Part shown: positions 1 through 7,768 of the stretch, piece by piece | Numbering within the stretch: the stretch's first letter is position 1 | How the letters are laid out: each line of letters starts with the position of its first letter | Source: an uncultured Clostridia bacterium | GTDB taxonomy: Bacteria; Bacillota; Clostridia; Christensenellales; Aristaeellaceae | Length of the DNA stretch: 64,000 nucleotides | Reading direction: 5' to 3' | NCBI GenBank assembly: GCA_934636105.1 | Contig: CAKTZR010000016.1 | Location: forward strand, 1-64,000 | The notes under the pieces: generated by a model | What the model was told of the DNA's origin: nothing | Seen by the model: the letters and a program-made list of their open reading frames with translations, nothing else | Database searches by the model: none | Translations under genes and position numbers: made by a program

Positions 1-16
1 CATTGTACTTGGTTAG

Positions 17-61
17 GATTTGGCCTGCCGCCCGCTGTGCGGGATTCAGGCAGGCCAAATC
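17..61. repeat. nested palindrome at window start
   Basis: Arms of 13 bp (17-29 and 49-61, beginning GATTTGGCC) are perfectly complementary. They enclose a second hairpin with arms CCCGC (31-35) and GCGGG (39-43). No T-run follows, so this reads as an interspersed palindromic repeat rather than a clear terminator. Positions 1-281 hold no gene that I can support. Confidence 0.6.
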
Positions 62-106
62 ACCCGGGAGAGTAGGATGTTGCCGCGGGGTTTTCGCAAA
101 GCCTGC

Positions 107-125
107 GGGCGCGCGATGCGCGCCC
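107..125. repeat. short GC-rich palindrome
   Basis: Arms GGGCGCGC (107-114) and GCGCGCCC (118-125) flank a GAT loop and are followed by CTACA. It is probably a fragment of an interspersed intergenic repeat. Nothing else is recognisable between here and the sstT promoter. Confidence 0.45.
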
Positions 126-281
126 CTACATGTTATATCTGTACCTTGAAAAGACATGATAACGAGAAGAACCTAAAATTACTTTGATTGTTTGCAATAA
201 GGATACGATTCAAAAACTGCATGAAAGCTTTTTGAAAAATGCAGAAACACAAAATAAACTCATAAAAAACACAGAAGTTGA

Positions 282-310
282 TTGATTTTTAAATTACACC
301 GTGCTATAAT
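282..310 (+). promoter_or_regulatory. sigma-A promoter of sstT
   Basis: TTGATT (282-287), a 17-nt spacer and TATAAT (305-310) match the housekeeping consensus. They lie about 50 bp before the sstT start codon. Confidence 0.8.
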
Positions 311-359
311 CCGTCACAGAGGGTTTTCCTAAAGAAAAAAAGAGGAAGGTGTTTCGACG

Positions 360-1607
360 ATGAAAACATTCCACGCAGTCGCGAAAAAGTACAATGGCAT
401 TAGCCTGATTGTGCGTATCCTGATTGGCTTGATCCTTGGCGCGGTACTTGCGCTGGTCGCGCCGGGCGTGATGTGGATCACGGAACTGGGCAATCTTTTC
501 GTTGGCGCGCTCAAGGGCATTGCGCCGGTGCTGGTGTTTGTGATTGTGACCAGCGCGCTGGCGCAGGGCTCCTCGAAACTCGACCGCCGCTTTGGCACGG
601 TCATCTGGCTGTATATGCTGACCACGTTCCTCGCAGCGGGCATTGCGGCGATTGCGAGTTTTGCATTTCCGCAGAACATCGTGTTGGCCGAAGCGGCTGA
701 AGGCTCGGCTGCGCCGCAGGGCTTGAGCGAGGTGCTCAACACGCTGATTTCCAACTTCGTTGCGAATCCGGTGTCCTCGCTGATGAGCGGCAATTACATC
801 GGTATTCTGTTCTGGGCGTGCCTGTTTGGCGTAGCGCTCAAGCGCATCGCATCGGAGAATACGAAAGTGATGCTTTCCAACATTGCGGATGCGGTTTCGC
901 AGATCGTTCGTTGGATCATCAATCTTGCGCCATTTGGCATCCTCGGCCTGGTGTATACCAACGTTTCGACCAACGGTCTGTCTATCTTCACGCAGTATGG
1001 CAAGCTGCTGTTGCTGTTGGTGGGTACGATGCTCTTTATGGCGCTGATTGTTTCGCCGCTGATTATCTTCCTGTATCTGCACTGCAATCCGTATCCGCTG
1101 GTTTTCCGCTGCCTGAAGGAATCCGGCCTGACTGCGTTTTTCACCCGCAGCTCGGCGGCTAACATTCCGGTCAACATGGCGCTGTGTGAGAAACTCGGCC
1201 TGGATAAGGATATGTACTCCGTCTCGATTCCGCTGGGTGCGACCATCAATATGGATGGCGCGGCGATCACCATCACCATCATGACGTTGGCGGCAGCGAA
1301 CACGTTGGGCATTCAGGTGTCCCTGCCCGCGGCGATTGTGCTTTCCATCATGTCCGCGCTGGGTGCGTGCGGCGCTTCCGGCGTGGCGGGCGGTTCGCTG
1401 CTGTTGATCCCGATGGCCTGCTCGCTATTCGGCATTTCCAGCGACATTGCGATGCAAGTGGTCGGCGTCGGCTTCATCATCGGCGTGGTGCAGGATTCTG
1501 TGGAAACCGCACTCAATTCTGCCGGCGATGTGGAATTTGCCGCAACCGCTGAATATCATCAGTGGCTCAAGGAAGGCAAGCAGCTTCCGGAGTTTTTGAG
1601 AAAGTAA
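360..1607 (+). CDS. sstT: Na+/serine-threonine symporter SstT
   Basis: This 415-residue integral membrane protein belongs to the dicarboxylate/amino acid:cation symporter (DAACS) family, SstT branch, which imports serine and threonine with sodium. Visible hallmarks are the serine-rich re-entrant motif TRSSAANIPVNM (about residue 262), the NMDGAAI motif (about 299) that forms part of the substrate/Na+ site, and several long hydrophobic helices from residue 16 onward. Length is typical of SstT. The ATG at 360 follows an AGAGGAAGG ribosome binding site 9 nt upstream. The gene is monocistronic, with its own promoter and a hairpin terminator shared with the converging copA gene. Confidence 0.93.
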   Translation: MKTFHAVAKKYNGISLIVRILIGLILGAVLALVAPGVMWITELGNLFVGALKGIAPVLVFVIVTSALAQGSSKLDRRFGTVIWLYMLTTFLAAGIAAIASFAFPQNIVLAEAAEGSAAPQGLSEVLNTLISNFVANPVSSLMSGNYIGILFWACLFGVALKRIASENTKVMLSNIADAVSQIVRWIINLAPFGILGLVYTNVSTNGLSIFTQYGKLLLLLVGTMLFMALIVSPLIIFLYLHCNPYPLVFRCLKESGLTAFFTRSSAANIPVNMALCEKLGLDKDMYSVSIPLGATINMDGAAITITIMTLAAANTLGIQVSLPAAIVLSIMSALGACGASGVAGGSLLLIPMACSLFGISSDIAMQVVGVGFIIGVVQDSVETALNSAGDVEFAATAEYHQWLKEGKQLPEFLRK

Positions 1608-1623
1608 TCGATATATCATAAAA

Positions 1624-1658
1624 TCCCCTTTAGGGCGCTTGGCTCTAAAGGGGGTTTT
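1624..1658. terminator. bidirectional terminator sstT / copA
   Basis: Stem CCCCTTTAG (1625-1633) pairs with CTAAAGGGG (1645-1653). TTTT follows on the plus strand and an A-rich tract precedes it, so it can end both sstT and the converging copper operon. Confidence 0.8.
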
Positions 1659-1672
1659 GCTGTCTATACAAT

Positions 1673-1885
1673 TCAGCCTTCGATGGCGGTGACTTTGTAA
1701 TCCTTATCTTCGACAGCCTTCTTGAGCGTGTCGTTTTCAACCGGCTTGGAAAGGGTCACGACAGCGGTGCCGCTGGTGTGGCTGACCTCGGCGGACGCAA
1801 CGCCGTCAACCGCTTCCAGCGCCTTCTTGACGGTCGCTTCGCAGTGTCCGCACATCATGCCTTCAATCTTCATCGTCTTTTCCAT
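1673..1885 (-). CDS. possible internally initiated free CopZ-like copper chaperone
   Basis: In frame within copA, an ATG at 1885-1883 is preceded by a perfect AGGAGG (1899-1894) with an 8-nt gap, a textbook ribosome binding site. Translation from here would give a 70-residue single HMA domain beginning MEKTMKIEGMMCGHC, the size of stand-alone CopZ chaperones. The sequence directly shows the ribosome binding site and the frame. That the short product is made is inference. Another reading is that copZ was once a separate downstream gene whose upstream stop codon was lost, leaving the ribosome binding site as linker codons (Lys-Glu-Glu-Pro-Ser). Confidence 0.5.
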   Translation of the reverse strand: MEKTMKIEGMMCGHCEATVKKALEAVDGVASAEVSHTSGTAVVTLSKPVENDTLKKAVEDKDYKVTAIEG

Positions 1886-4189
1886 GGATGGTTCCTCCTT
1901 GTGATGTTTCTTTTTGATTTTTTTATCTTTCCCTGCATCATGCAGTTTGAAAAGATTCAGTCTCAGCGCGTTGGAGACCACGCAGAAGCTCGAAAGGCTC
2001 ATCGCGGCCGCGCCGAACATGGGGTTGAGCGTCCACCCGAAAATCGGAATCCACACGCCTGCGGCCAACGGAATGCCGATCACATTGTAGAAGAACGCCC
2101 AGAACAGATTTTCGTGGATATTGCGCAGCGTGGCGCGGCTCAAACGGATGGCTGCGGGTACATCGCTGAGCTGGCTCTTCATCAGCACAACGTCGGCCGC
2201 GTCGATGGCCACGTCCGTGCCTGCGCCGATGGCGATGCCGATATCCGCGCGGGTCAGCGCGGGCGCATCGTTGATGCCGTCGCCGACCATCGCAACCTTG
2301 CCCTGCTTTTGCAGCTTGCGGATGACGCTTTCCTTGCCTTCCGGCAGAACGCCCGCGATGACCTCGTCCACACCGGCCTGACGGCCAATGGCGCGCGCGG
2401 TCTTTTCATTATCGCCGGTGAGCATCACGACGTGAATGCCCATGTTGCGCAGCGCGGCGATGGCGGCAGGGCTGTCCTCCTTGATGACGTCGGCCACGGC
2501 GATGACACCCGCCAGCTTTCCGCCCTTGGCAAAGAGCAGCGGCGTTTTGCCTTCCTCGGCAAGCGCTTCGGCCTTTTCGCGGAGAGACTGCGGCACGTCG
2601 GCCTTGGTGGAGATGAAGGAGAGACTGCCGCCCAACAGCTCGTCGCCGCCCAGCGTTGCGGTCAGACCATTGCCAGGCAGGGCGCGGAAGTCGCTGACCT
2701 CCGAAACGACCAGCTTGTCTTCTTCGGCGCGCAGCATGACGGCGCGGGCGAGTGGATGCTCGCTGCGCTGTTCGAGCGCGGCGGCGAGGGAGAGGAGCGC
2801 AGTTTCAGTCAGGCCCTCGGCGGGGAGCACGTCGGTCACGCGCGGTTCGCCCTTGGTGATGGTGCCGGTCTTATCCAGCGCAACGATTTCGGTTTTGCCG
2901 GTTTCTTCCAGTGAAACGGCGGTCTTAAAGAGGATGCCGTTCTTTGCGCCGAGACCGTTGCCAACCATGATGGCGACCGGAGTCGCCAGACCGAGCGCAC
3001 ACGGGCAGCTGATGACCAGCACAGAGATGCCGCGCGCCAGCGCGAAACCAATGGGCTTGCCGCAGAGCAGCCACACGGCAGTGGTGATGACGGCAAGGGT
3101 GATGACCGTCGGCACAAACACGCCGGAAACCTTGTCGGCGACTTTTGCAATAGGCGCTTTTGTCGCCGCAGCATCGGAAACCATCTTGATGATCTGGGAG
3201 AGGGTGGTATCCTCGCCGACACGCGTCGCTTCGCAGCGCAGGAAGCCGGATTGATTCGTCGTCGCGGCGGAAACACTGTCGCCGACAGCCTTATCGACCG
3301 GGATGCTTTCGCCCGTCAGCGCGGATTCGTTCACGGCGCTTTCTCCTTCCAGAATCACGCCGTCCACGGGAATGTTTTCGCCCGGGCGCACCACAAAAAC
3401 ATCGCCGCGCTTCACCTGCGCAATCGGCACGGTGACTTCCTGACCATTGAGGATGAGCGTTGCGGTCTGCGGGGCGAGCTTCATCAGGCTCTTGAGCGCG
3501 TCGGTGGTCTTGCCCTTGGAGCGGGCCTCGAGCATCTTGCCGACGGTAATCAGCGCCAGAATCATGGCTGCGGATTCAAAATAGAATTCGTGCATGTAAC
3601 TCATGACCGCCGCTGCGTCGCCGCGCACCTGCGCGCCCGTCATGGCAAAGAGGGCGTAGGTGCTGTATCCAAAGGAAGCGGTTGCGCCCAGCGCGACGAG
3701 CGTATCCATATTCGGCGCGCCGTGGAACAGCGATTTGAAGCCGTTGATGAAGAATTTCTGGTTGATGACCATGACGGCGATGGTGAGCAGCATTTGGATC
3801 AGGCCCATCGCAACGTGGTTGCCCTCAAAGAACGACGGCAGCGGCCAGCCCCACATCATGTGGCCCATCGAGAAATACATCAGCACGATGAGGAAGCCCA
3901 GCGACGCGATCAGGCGGCGCTTGAGCACCGGGGTTTCATGATCGGCCAGTGCGTCCTCCTGCTCGGCGATGCTGGGGGCGGACTGGGCCGCGCCCTTGAG
4001 CGACGCGCCATAGCCTGCAGCCTGAACGGCGGAGATGACCGCGTCCGGCGTGGCGGTGCCTTCCACACCCATGGAGTTGGTCAGCAGGCTGACCGAGCAG
4101 CTTGTCACGCCCGGCACGGCGGAAACGGCTTTTTCCACGCGGGCGCTGCAAGCCGCGCAGCTCATGCCCGTTACGGTATATTGTTCCAT
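1673..4189 (-). CDS. copA: Cu+-exporting P1B-ATPase CopA with fused CopZ-like C-terminal domain
   Basis: This 838-residue P1B-1 ATPase pumps Cu(I) out of the cytoplasm. Domains in order are an N-terminal heavy-metal-associated domain with MSCAACS (Cys11/Cys14), paired membrane helices, the transmembrane copper motif CPC (about 395), the phosphorylation motif DKTGT (about 438), the hinge GDGINDAP (about 635), two terminal helices, then a basic linker and a second complete HMA domain starting at Met769 with MMCGHC (Cys780/Cys783). A C-terminal HMA is unusual and resembles a free CopZ chaperone. The linker codons before Met769 contain a full AGGAGG (see the internal start). Start 4189 has AAAGGAG 6 nt upstream. 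It follows csoR in the same operon. Confidence 0.95.
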   Translation of the reverse strand: MEQYTVTGMSCAACSARVEKAVSAVPGVTSCSVSLLTNSMGVEGTATPDAVISAVQAAGYGASLKGAAQSAPSIAEQEDALADHETPVLKRRLIASLGFLIVLMYFSMGHMMWGWPLPSFFEGNHVAMGLIQMLLTIAVMVINQKFFINGFKSLFHGAPNMDTLVALGATASFGYSTYALFAMTGAQVRGDAAAVMSYMHEFYFESAAMILALITVGKMLEARSKGKTTDALKSLMKLAPQTATLILNGQEVTVPIAQVKRGDVFVVRPGENIPVDGVILEGESAVNESALTGESIPVDKAVGDSVSAATTNQSGFLRCEATRVGEDTTLSQIIKMVSDAAATKAPIAKVADKVSGVFVPTVITLAVITTAVWLLCGKPIGFALARGISVLVISCPCALGLATPVAIMVGNGLGAKNGILFKTAVSLEETGKTEIVALDKTGTITKGEPRVTDVLPAEGLTETALLSLAAALEQRSEHPLARAVMLRAEEDKLVVSEVSDFRALPGNGLTATLGGDELLGGSLSFISTKADVPQSLREKAEALAEEGKTPLLFAKGGKLAGVIAVADVIKEDSPAAIAALRNMGIHVVMLTGDNEKTARAIGRQAGVDEVIAGVLPEGKESVIRKLQKQGKVAMVGDGINDAPALTRADIGIAIGAGTDVAIDAADVVLMKSQLSDVPAAIRLSRATLRNIHENLFWAFFYNVIGIPLAAGVWIPIFGWTLNPMFGAAAMSLSSFCVVSNALRLNLFKLHDAGKDKKIKKKHHKEEPSMEKTMKIEGMMCGHCEATVKKALEAVDGVASAEVSHTSGTAVVTLSKPVENDTLKKAVEDKDYKVTAIEG

Positions 4190-4218
4190 AGATGACTCCT
4201 TTCATGGGGGGAGAGACG

Positions 4219-4400
4219 ATTGGGACTCTGTCCCAAACCCTGCCAGAAACCTGGAACTTCACTCACTGTTTCCCACACAGTGGGCATTCGTTCAGTTCCT
4301 GGACTTCTCGCCTTCCACATTGCTTCGCGGCATGCCGCGAAGCAATGTGGAAGGCGCAGGGAACTCAGTTCCCTGCTGGGGTTTGGGGCAACGCCCCATC
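4219..4400. repeat. composite palindromic repeat (family B, copy 1) in the csoR-copA gap
   Basis: Nearly the whole gap between csoR and copA is palindromic. From left to right it holds a TGGGAC/GTCCCA hairpin near 4220, a perfect 48-bp palindrome (arms 4309-4332 and 4333-4356, no loop), a perfect 21-bp palindrome (arms GCAGGGAACT 4356-4365 and AGTTCCCTGC 4367-4376) and a GGGGC/GCCCC hairpin near 4385-4400. Related units occur near 46.4 kb and 62.1 kb. Confidence 0.75.
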
Positions 4401-4413
4401 GTTTCCCTCGTAC

Positions 4414-4725
4414 TTACCGCATCAGCTTTTGAAGCGTGGTCAAAAGCTCGTCGATGGTTTCGTCTTTGCCGTCGCGGATATCCTGCGCGACACAGGTTTT
4501 GATGTGGTTCGCCAGCAGCACCTTCGAGAAACTGTTCAGCGCCGCGCTTGCCGCCGCAACCTGCGTCAGAATATCGGGACAGTAGGCGTCTTTTTCGACC
4601 ATGCCGCGGATGCCGCGAATCTGCCCTTCGATTCGGCTGAGCCGATTGAGCAGGTCGCGCTCCTCCTTGTCATCCCGATGCTTGGTTCGGCAATGACAGC
4701 AGCAGGTCTTTTCTTCATCACTCAT
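4414..4725 (-). CDS. csoR: copper-sensing repressor CsoR
   Basis: This 103-residue protein of the CsoR/RcnR/FrmR family is an all-helical repressor released from DNA by Cu(I). The Cu(I)-ligand triad is visible as Cys49, His74 and Cys78, with the same C-x24-H-x3-C spacing as characterised CsoR proteins, which separates it from RcnR and FrmR. An extra Cys-rich N-terminus (CCCHC, residues 8-12) precedes the core RLSRIEGQIRGI. The ATG at 4725 is chosen because GAGGTG lies 6 nt upstream; a longer frame upstream would run through the promoter. It is the first gene of the csoR-copA operon and probably autoregulates through the palindrome in its promoter. Confidence 0.93.
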   Translation of the reverse strand: MSDEEKTCCCHCRTKHRDDKEERDLLNRLSRIEGQIRGIRGMVEKDAYCPDILTQVAAASAALNSFSKVLLANHIKTCVAQDIRDGKDETIDELLTTLQKLMR

Positions 4726-4749
4726 GCTTTTCACCTCGCTTGCGACGGT

Positions 4750-4778
4750 ATTATATACCCCTTGGGGGTATCTGTCAA
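4750..4778 (-). promoter_or_regulatory. csoR-copA promoter
   Basis: On the minus strand TTGACA (4778-4773), a 17-nt spacer and TATAAT (4755-4750) form a perfect consensus promoter. The spacer is occupied almost completely by the CsoR operator. Confidence 0.92.
4755..4771. promoter_or_regulatory. CsoR operator
   Basis: ATACCCCTTGGGGGTAT is a G-tract pseudo-palindrome (7+3+7) of the type bound by CsoR proteins. It sits inside the -10/-35 spacer, so bound repressor would block RNA polymerase directly. Confidence 0.88.
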
Positions 4779-4790
4779 GAGCTTTTTTTA

Positions 4791-4890
4791 CTCCTTCCGT
4801 CACGGCTACGCCGTGCCAACCTTCGGCGTTTTCCATCGTCTGATTCCGCCGCAGGCGGCGACGATTTCAAACGTCCCTCAAAGAGGGAGG
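4791..4890 (+). repeat. interspersed repeat family A, long form, copy 1
   Basis: It begins CTCCTTCCGTCACG and ends CCCTCAAAGAGGGAGG, with internal hairpins (CACGGC/GCCGTG and a variable central stem). Essentially the same 100-bp element recurs at 46211-46308. This and the next copy fill most of the 540-bp gap between csoR and glnN. Confidence 0.75.
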
Positions 4891-4898
4891 CATTGTGT

Positions 4899-4955
4899 AT
4901 GAGTAGCTGTGAAAATAGAATGTGCCGTTTCTGTAAGAAGATTCTTTTCATTTGA
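4899..4955 (+). CDS. possible 18-residue Cys-containing peptide
   Basis: The frame MSSCENRMCRFCKKILFI follows GGGAGG with an 8-nt gap, but that ribosome binding site belongs to the end of the family A repeat. Cysteines at 4, 9 and 12 (C-x4-C-x2-C) could bind metal, and the copper promoter is about 120 bp away on the other strand. No homology is recognised. It is kept only as a low-confidence candidate. Confidence 0.12.
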   Translation: MSSCENRMCRFCKKILFI

Positions 4956-4970
4956 GTGGCATCGTATACC

Positions 4971-5050
4971 AAAGGCTCCCTCTTTGAGGGAGCTGGCGCG
5001 CGTCAGCGCGACTGAAGGAGTTATCCGACAAAGTCGTGACGGAAGGAGTT
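4971..5050 (-). repeat. interspersed repeat family A, copy 2 (inverted)
   Basis: It begins GGCTCCCTCTTTGAGGGAGC and ends GTCGTGACGGAAGGAGTT, which is the reverse complement of the start of copy 1. Copies 1 and 2 thus face each other around an 80-bp AT-rich core. Confidence 0.7.
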
Positions 5051-5152
5051 GATAAAAAATGAAGTTCAAATACAAAATGGTTTAATTATCATCAGAATAA
5101 ACGATGTAATTCAAAAGAATTGCAGGAAGTGAAGAAATGCGCGTCAAAAATA

Positions 5153-5181
5153 TTGACGGAAGGCAAAAAACGCGCTATACT
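5153..5181 (+). promoter_or_regulatory. promoter of glnN
   Basis: TTGACG (5153-5158), a 17-nt spacer and TATACT (5176-5181). About 80 nt of leader precedes the start codon. No recognised riboswitch fold was seen in it. Confidence 0.8.
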
Positions 5182-5265
5182 GACGCACGTTAATTGCAAG
5201 CGGCGAACACAAAAGCCGATTGCCAGAGCAACGCCGCGCACGCGACGCAGATGGGAGAGATTAGA

Positions 5266-7341
5266 ATGAAGAAAGTTCCCGAGCTGTTTGGCAGCATGGT
5301 CTTCAACGAGGCCGTCATGAAGGAAAGACTGCCCAAGGATGTTTATAAAGCGCTGAAGCAGACGGTGCGCCAGGGAACGGCGCTCGATCCGCAGGTGGCG
5401 GGCGTTGTGGCCAATGCAATGAAGGATTGGGCTATCGAAAAAGGTGCGACCCATTTCACCCACTGGTTCCAGCCGATGACCGGCATCACCGCCGAGAAAC
5501 ATGATTCGTTCATCTCGCCCTGCCCGGATGGCACGGTGATTATGGAGTTTTCCGGCAAGGAGCTGATTAAAGGTGAGCCGGATGCGTCGTCCTTCCCCTC
5601 CGGCGGCCTGCGCGCGACGTTCGAGGCGCGCGGTTATACCGCGTGGGATCCGACCAGCTACGCGTTCATCAAGGATGATACGCTGTGCATCCCGACGGCG
5701 TTCTGCTCCTACACAGGCGAGATTCTGGATAAGAAAACGCCGCTGCTGCGCTCGATGGAAGCCATCAGCAAGGAAGCCTGCCGCGTGCTCAAGCTCTTTG
5801 GCAAGACGGTTTCCCGCGTGACGACGACCGTCGGCCCGGAGCAGGAGTATTTCCTGATCGATAAAGAGGATTACAAGAAGCGCCCCGACCTGATTCTGAC
5901 CGGACGCACGCTGTTCGGCGCGATGAGCCCGAAGGGGCAGGAGATGGAGGATCACTACTTCGGTTCGATCCGCCCGCGCGTCAAGGCGTTCATGGCCGAT
6001 CTCGATGAGGAGCTTTGGAAGCTGGGCATCAACGCCAAGACCGAACACAACGAGGTTGCGCCCTGCCAGCATGAAATGGCGCCGATTTTCGCCACCGCGA
6101 ACATCGCGACCGACCACAATCAGCTGACCATGGAGATCATGAAGAAGGTTGCCGAGCGTCATGGGCTGGTCTGCCTGCTGCATGAGAAGCCGTTTGACGG
6201 CGTGAATGGTTCTGGCAAGCACAACAACTGGTCGATTTCCACCGACAAGGGCGAGAACCTGCTCGATCCCGGCTCCACGCCGATGGAAAACGCGCAGTTC
6301 CTGCTGTTCCTGACGGCGGTCATCAAGGCCGTGGACGAGTATCAGGATTTGCTGCGCATCAGCGTGGCCAGCGCGGGCAACGATCACCGTCTGGGCGCGA
6401 ACGAGGCGCCGCCCGCCATCGTCTCCATGTATGTCGGCGACGAGTTGGCCGCGGTCATCCATTCCTTGGTAGATGGCACGGATTACAAGGCAGCCGGCCG
6501 CAAGAGCATGGATATCGGCGTGACCAGCCTGCCGCATATTCCGCAGGATAACTCCGACCGCAACCGCACGTCTCCGTTTGCTTTCACGGGCAACAAATTT
6601 GAATTCCGCATGCCGGGTTCTTCCTTCAACATCGCCTGCACAAACATCATGCTCAACACCGCCGTTGCGGATGAACTGATGGCCTTTGCGGACGAGCTGG
6701 AGAAGGCCGACGACTTTGAAGCGGCGCTCTCCAAGTTGATCCGCCGCGAGCTGGCCGCCCACAAGCGTATTTTGTTCAACGGCAACGGTTACAGTGCGGA
6801 GTGGCCGATTGAAGCCGAAAAGCGCGGCCTGCTCAACCTGCGCTCCACGCCGGAAGCGCTCATCCATTACACGGACAAGAAAAACATCGAGCTGTTTGCC
6901 CGCCACGGCATTTACACCGAGACGGAGGTCAAGTCCCGTCAGGATATCAACATGGAGGAATACGCCAAGATCATTCATATCGAAGCGCTGACCTCGCTGG
7001 ATATGCTCGGCAAGATGATCGTTCCGGCCTGCGCGGCGTATTCCAAGATGCTGGCCGAGGGCGTAGCAGTGAAAAAGAGCATCGGCGTGGATGCGCCTGC
7101 CGAAGCGGCCGCCGTGCGCGAATTGACGGAGAAGACCGCCGAACTGATCGCGCTGGAGGAGAAGCTGAAGGCCGCCGTAGCCGCCGAGCCGGAGGAGCTG
7201 AACGACCGCGCGATGTATGAGCACGAGACCGTTATCCCGGCGATGGAAGCCGCGCGCAAGGTTGCCGATGAGCTGGAGGGCAAGGTCGGCAAGAGCTATT
7301 GGCCGATGCCGACGTATGCGGACCTGCTGTTCTACGTTTAA
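5266..7341 (+). CDS. glnN: glutamine synthetase type III
   Basis: This 691-residue GlnN/GSIII enzyme makes glutamine from glutamate, ammonia and ATP. Length and motifs separate it from GSI (about 450 residues): GPEQEYFLIDKEDY, the metal-binding NEVAPCQHEMAPIF, NGSGKHNNWS and the NRTSPFAFTGNKFEFR signature. The start MKKVPELFG (5266) has GGGAGAGA a few bases upstream; the frame extends 24 codons further but without a better ribosome binding site. It is monocistronic, with a strong promoter and a terminator. GSIII is common in Bacteroidetes and gut Clostridia, where it often responds to nitrogen limitation. No regulator gene is adjacent. Confidence 0.95.
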   Translation: MKKVPELFGSMVFNEAVMKERLPKDVYKALKQTVRQGTALDPQVAGVVANAMKDWAIEKGATHFTHWFQPMTGITAEKHDSFISPCPDGTVIMEFSGKELIKGEPDASSFPSGGLRATFEARGYTAWDPTSYAFIKDDTLCIPTAFCSYTGEILDKKTPLLRSMEAISKEACRVLKLFGKTVSRVTTTVGPEQEYFLIDKEDYKKRPDLILTGRTLFGAMSPKGQEMEDHYFGSIRPRVKAFMADLDEELWKLGINAKTEHNEVAPCQHEMAPIFATANIATDHNQLTMEIMKKVAERHGLVCLLHEKPFDGVNGSGKHNNWSISTDKGENLLDPGSTPMENAQFLLFLTAVIKAVDEYQDLLRISVASAGNDHRLGANEAPPAIVSMYVGDELAAVIHSLVDGTDYKAAGRKSMDIGVTSLPHIPQDNSDRNRTSPFAFTGNKFEFRMPGSSFNIACTNIMLNTAVADELMAFADELEKADDFEAALSKLIRRELAAHKRILFNGNGYSAEWPIEAEKRGLLNLRSTPEALIHYTDKKNIELFARHGIYTETEVKSRQDINMEEYAKIIHIEALTSLDMLGKMIVPACAAYSKMLAEGVAVKKSIGVDAPAEAAAVRELTEKTAELIALEEKLKAAVAAEPEELNDRAMYEHETVIPAMEAARKVADELEGKVGKSYWPMPTYADLLFYV

Positions 7342-7361
7342 AAGAAGAATAAGTTGAAAAA

Positions 7362-7392
7362 GGCTCGAAGCAGCGCGCTTCGGGTCTTTTTT
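7362..7392 (+). terminator. glnN terminator
   Basis: A 10-bp stem (7362-7371 with 7377-7386, including G-U pairs) is followed by six T residues. Confidence 0.8.
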
Positions 7393-7471
7393 CATGTGAA
7401 ATTGCAGCCAGTCAGCCGCGTGCGCGGAATATCGACTTCAAAAGGCGAAAGAAGCGATAAAGGGGAATTTT

Positions 7472-7768
7472 ATGCAGTTTATGGGCATCTTGATCGGCGT
7501 GGTTTCGTTTCTGTCGATCGGTCTGTTTCATCCGATTGTGGTGAAAGCGGAAGATCATTTTTCCAAGGCATGCTGGCCGGTGTTTGCGGTGGTTGGCTGT
7601 CTGCTGCTGGTTGCATCCGCGTTTGTAAAGGCCCTGCCGCTTTCGTCCATTTTGGCGGTGGCGGGCATGAGCTGCCTGTGGAGCATTCTGGAGCTGTTTG
7701 AACAGGAAGAACGCGTGAAAAAAGGGTGGTTTCCGGCCAACCCGAAGCGAAAGAAAGATCATCAATGA
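7472..7768 (+). CDS. DUF4491 small membrane protein
   Basis: This 98-residue protein has three hydrophobic helices (about 4-20, 33-51 and 55-72) and the ending SILELFEQEERVKKGWFPANPKRK, typical of the DUF4491 family of small Clostridia/Bacteroidetes membrane proteins; the tail follows a pattern I recall for the family. Its biochemical role is unknown. AAGGGG lies 6 nt before the ATG. The stop codon overlaps the ATG of the SecA-like relic (ATGA at 7765-7768), so the two may once have been translationally coupled. Confidence 0.75.
   Translation: MQFMGILIGVVSFLSIGLFHPIVVKAEDHFSKACWPVFAVVGCLLLVASAFVKALPLSSILAVAGMSCLWSILELFEQEERVKKGWFPANPKRKKDHQ

Noticed and set aside
5182..5265. Possible nitrogen-responsive riboswitch in the glnN leader
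   Set aside because: No recognised aptamer motif or alternative terminator was seen in the 80-nt leader.
5092..7395. Open frame of 767 codons antisense to glnN
   Set aside because: Covers glnN exactly, is Arg/His-rich, and has no ribosome binding site or recognisable domain.
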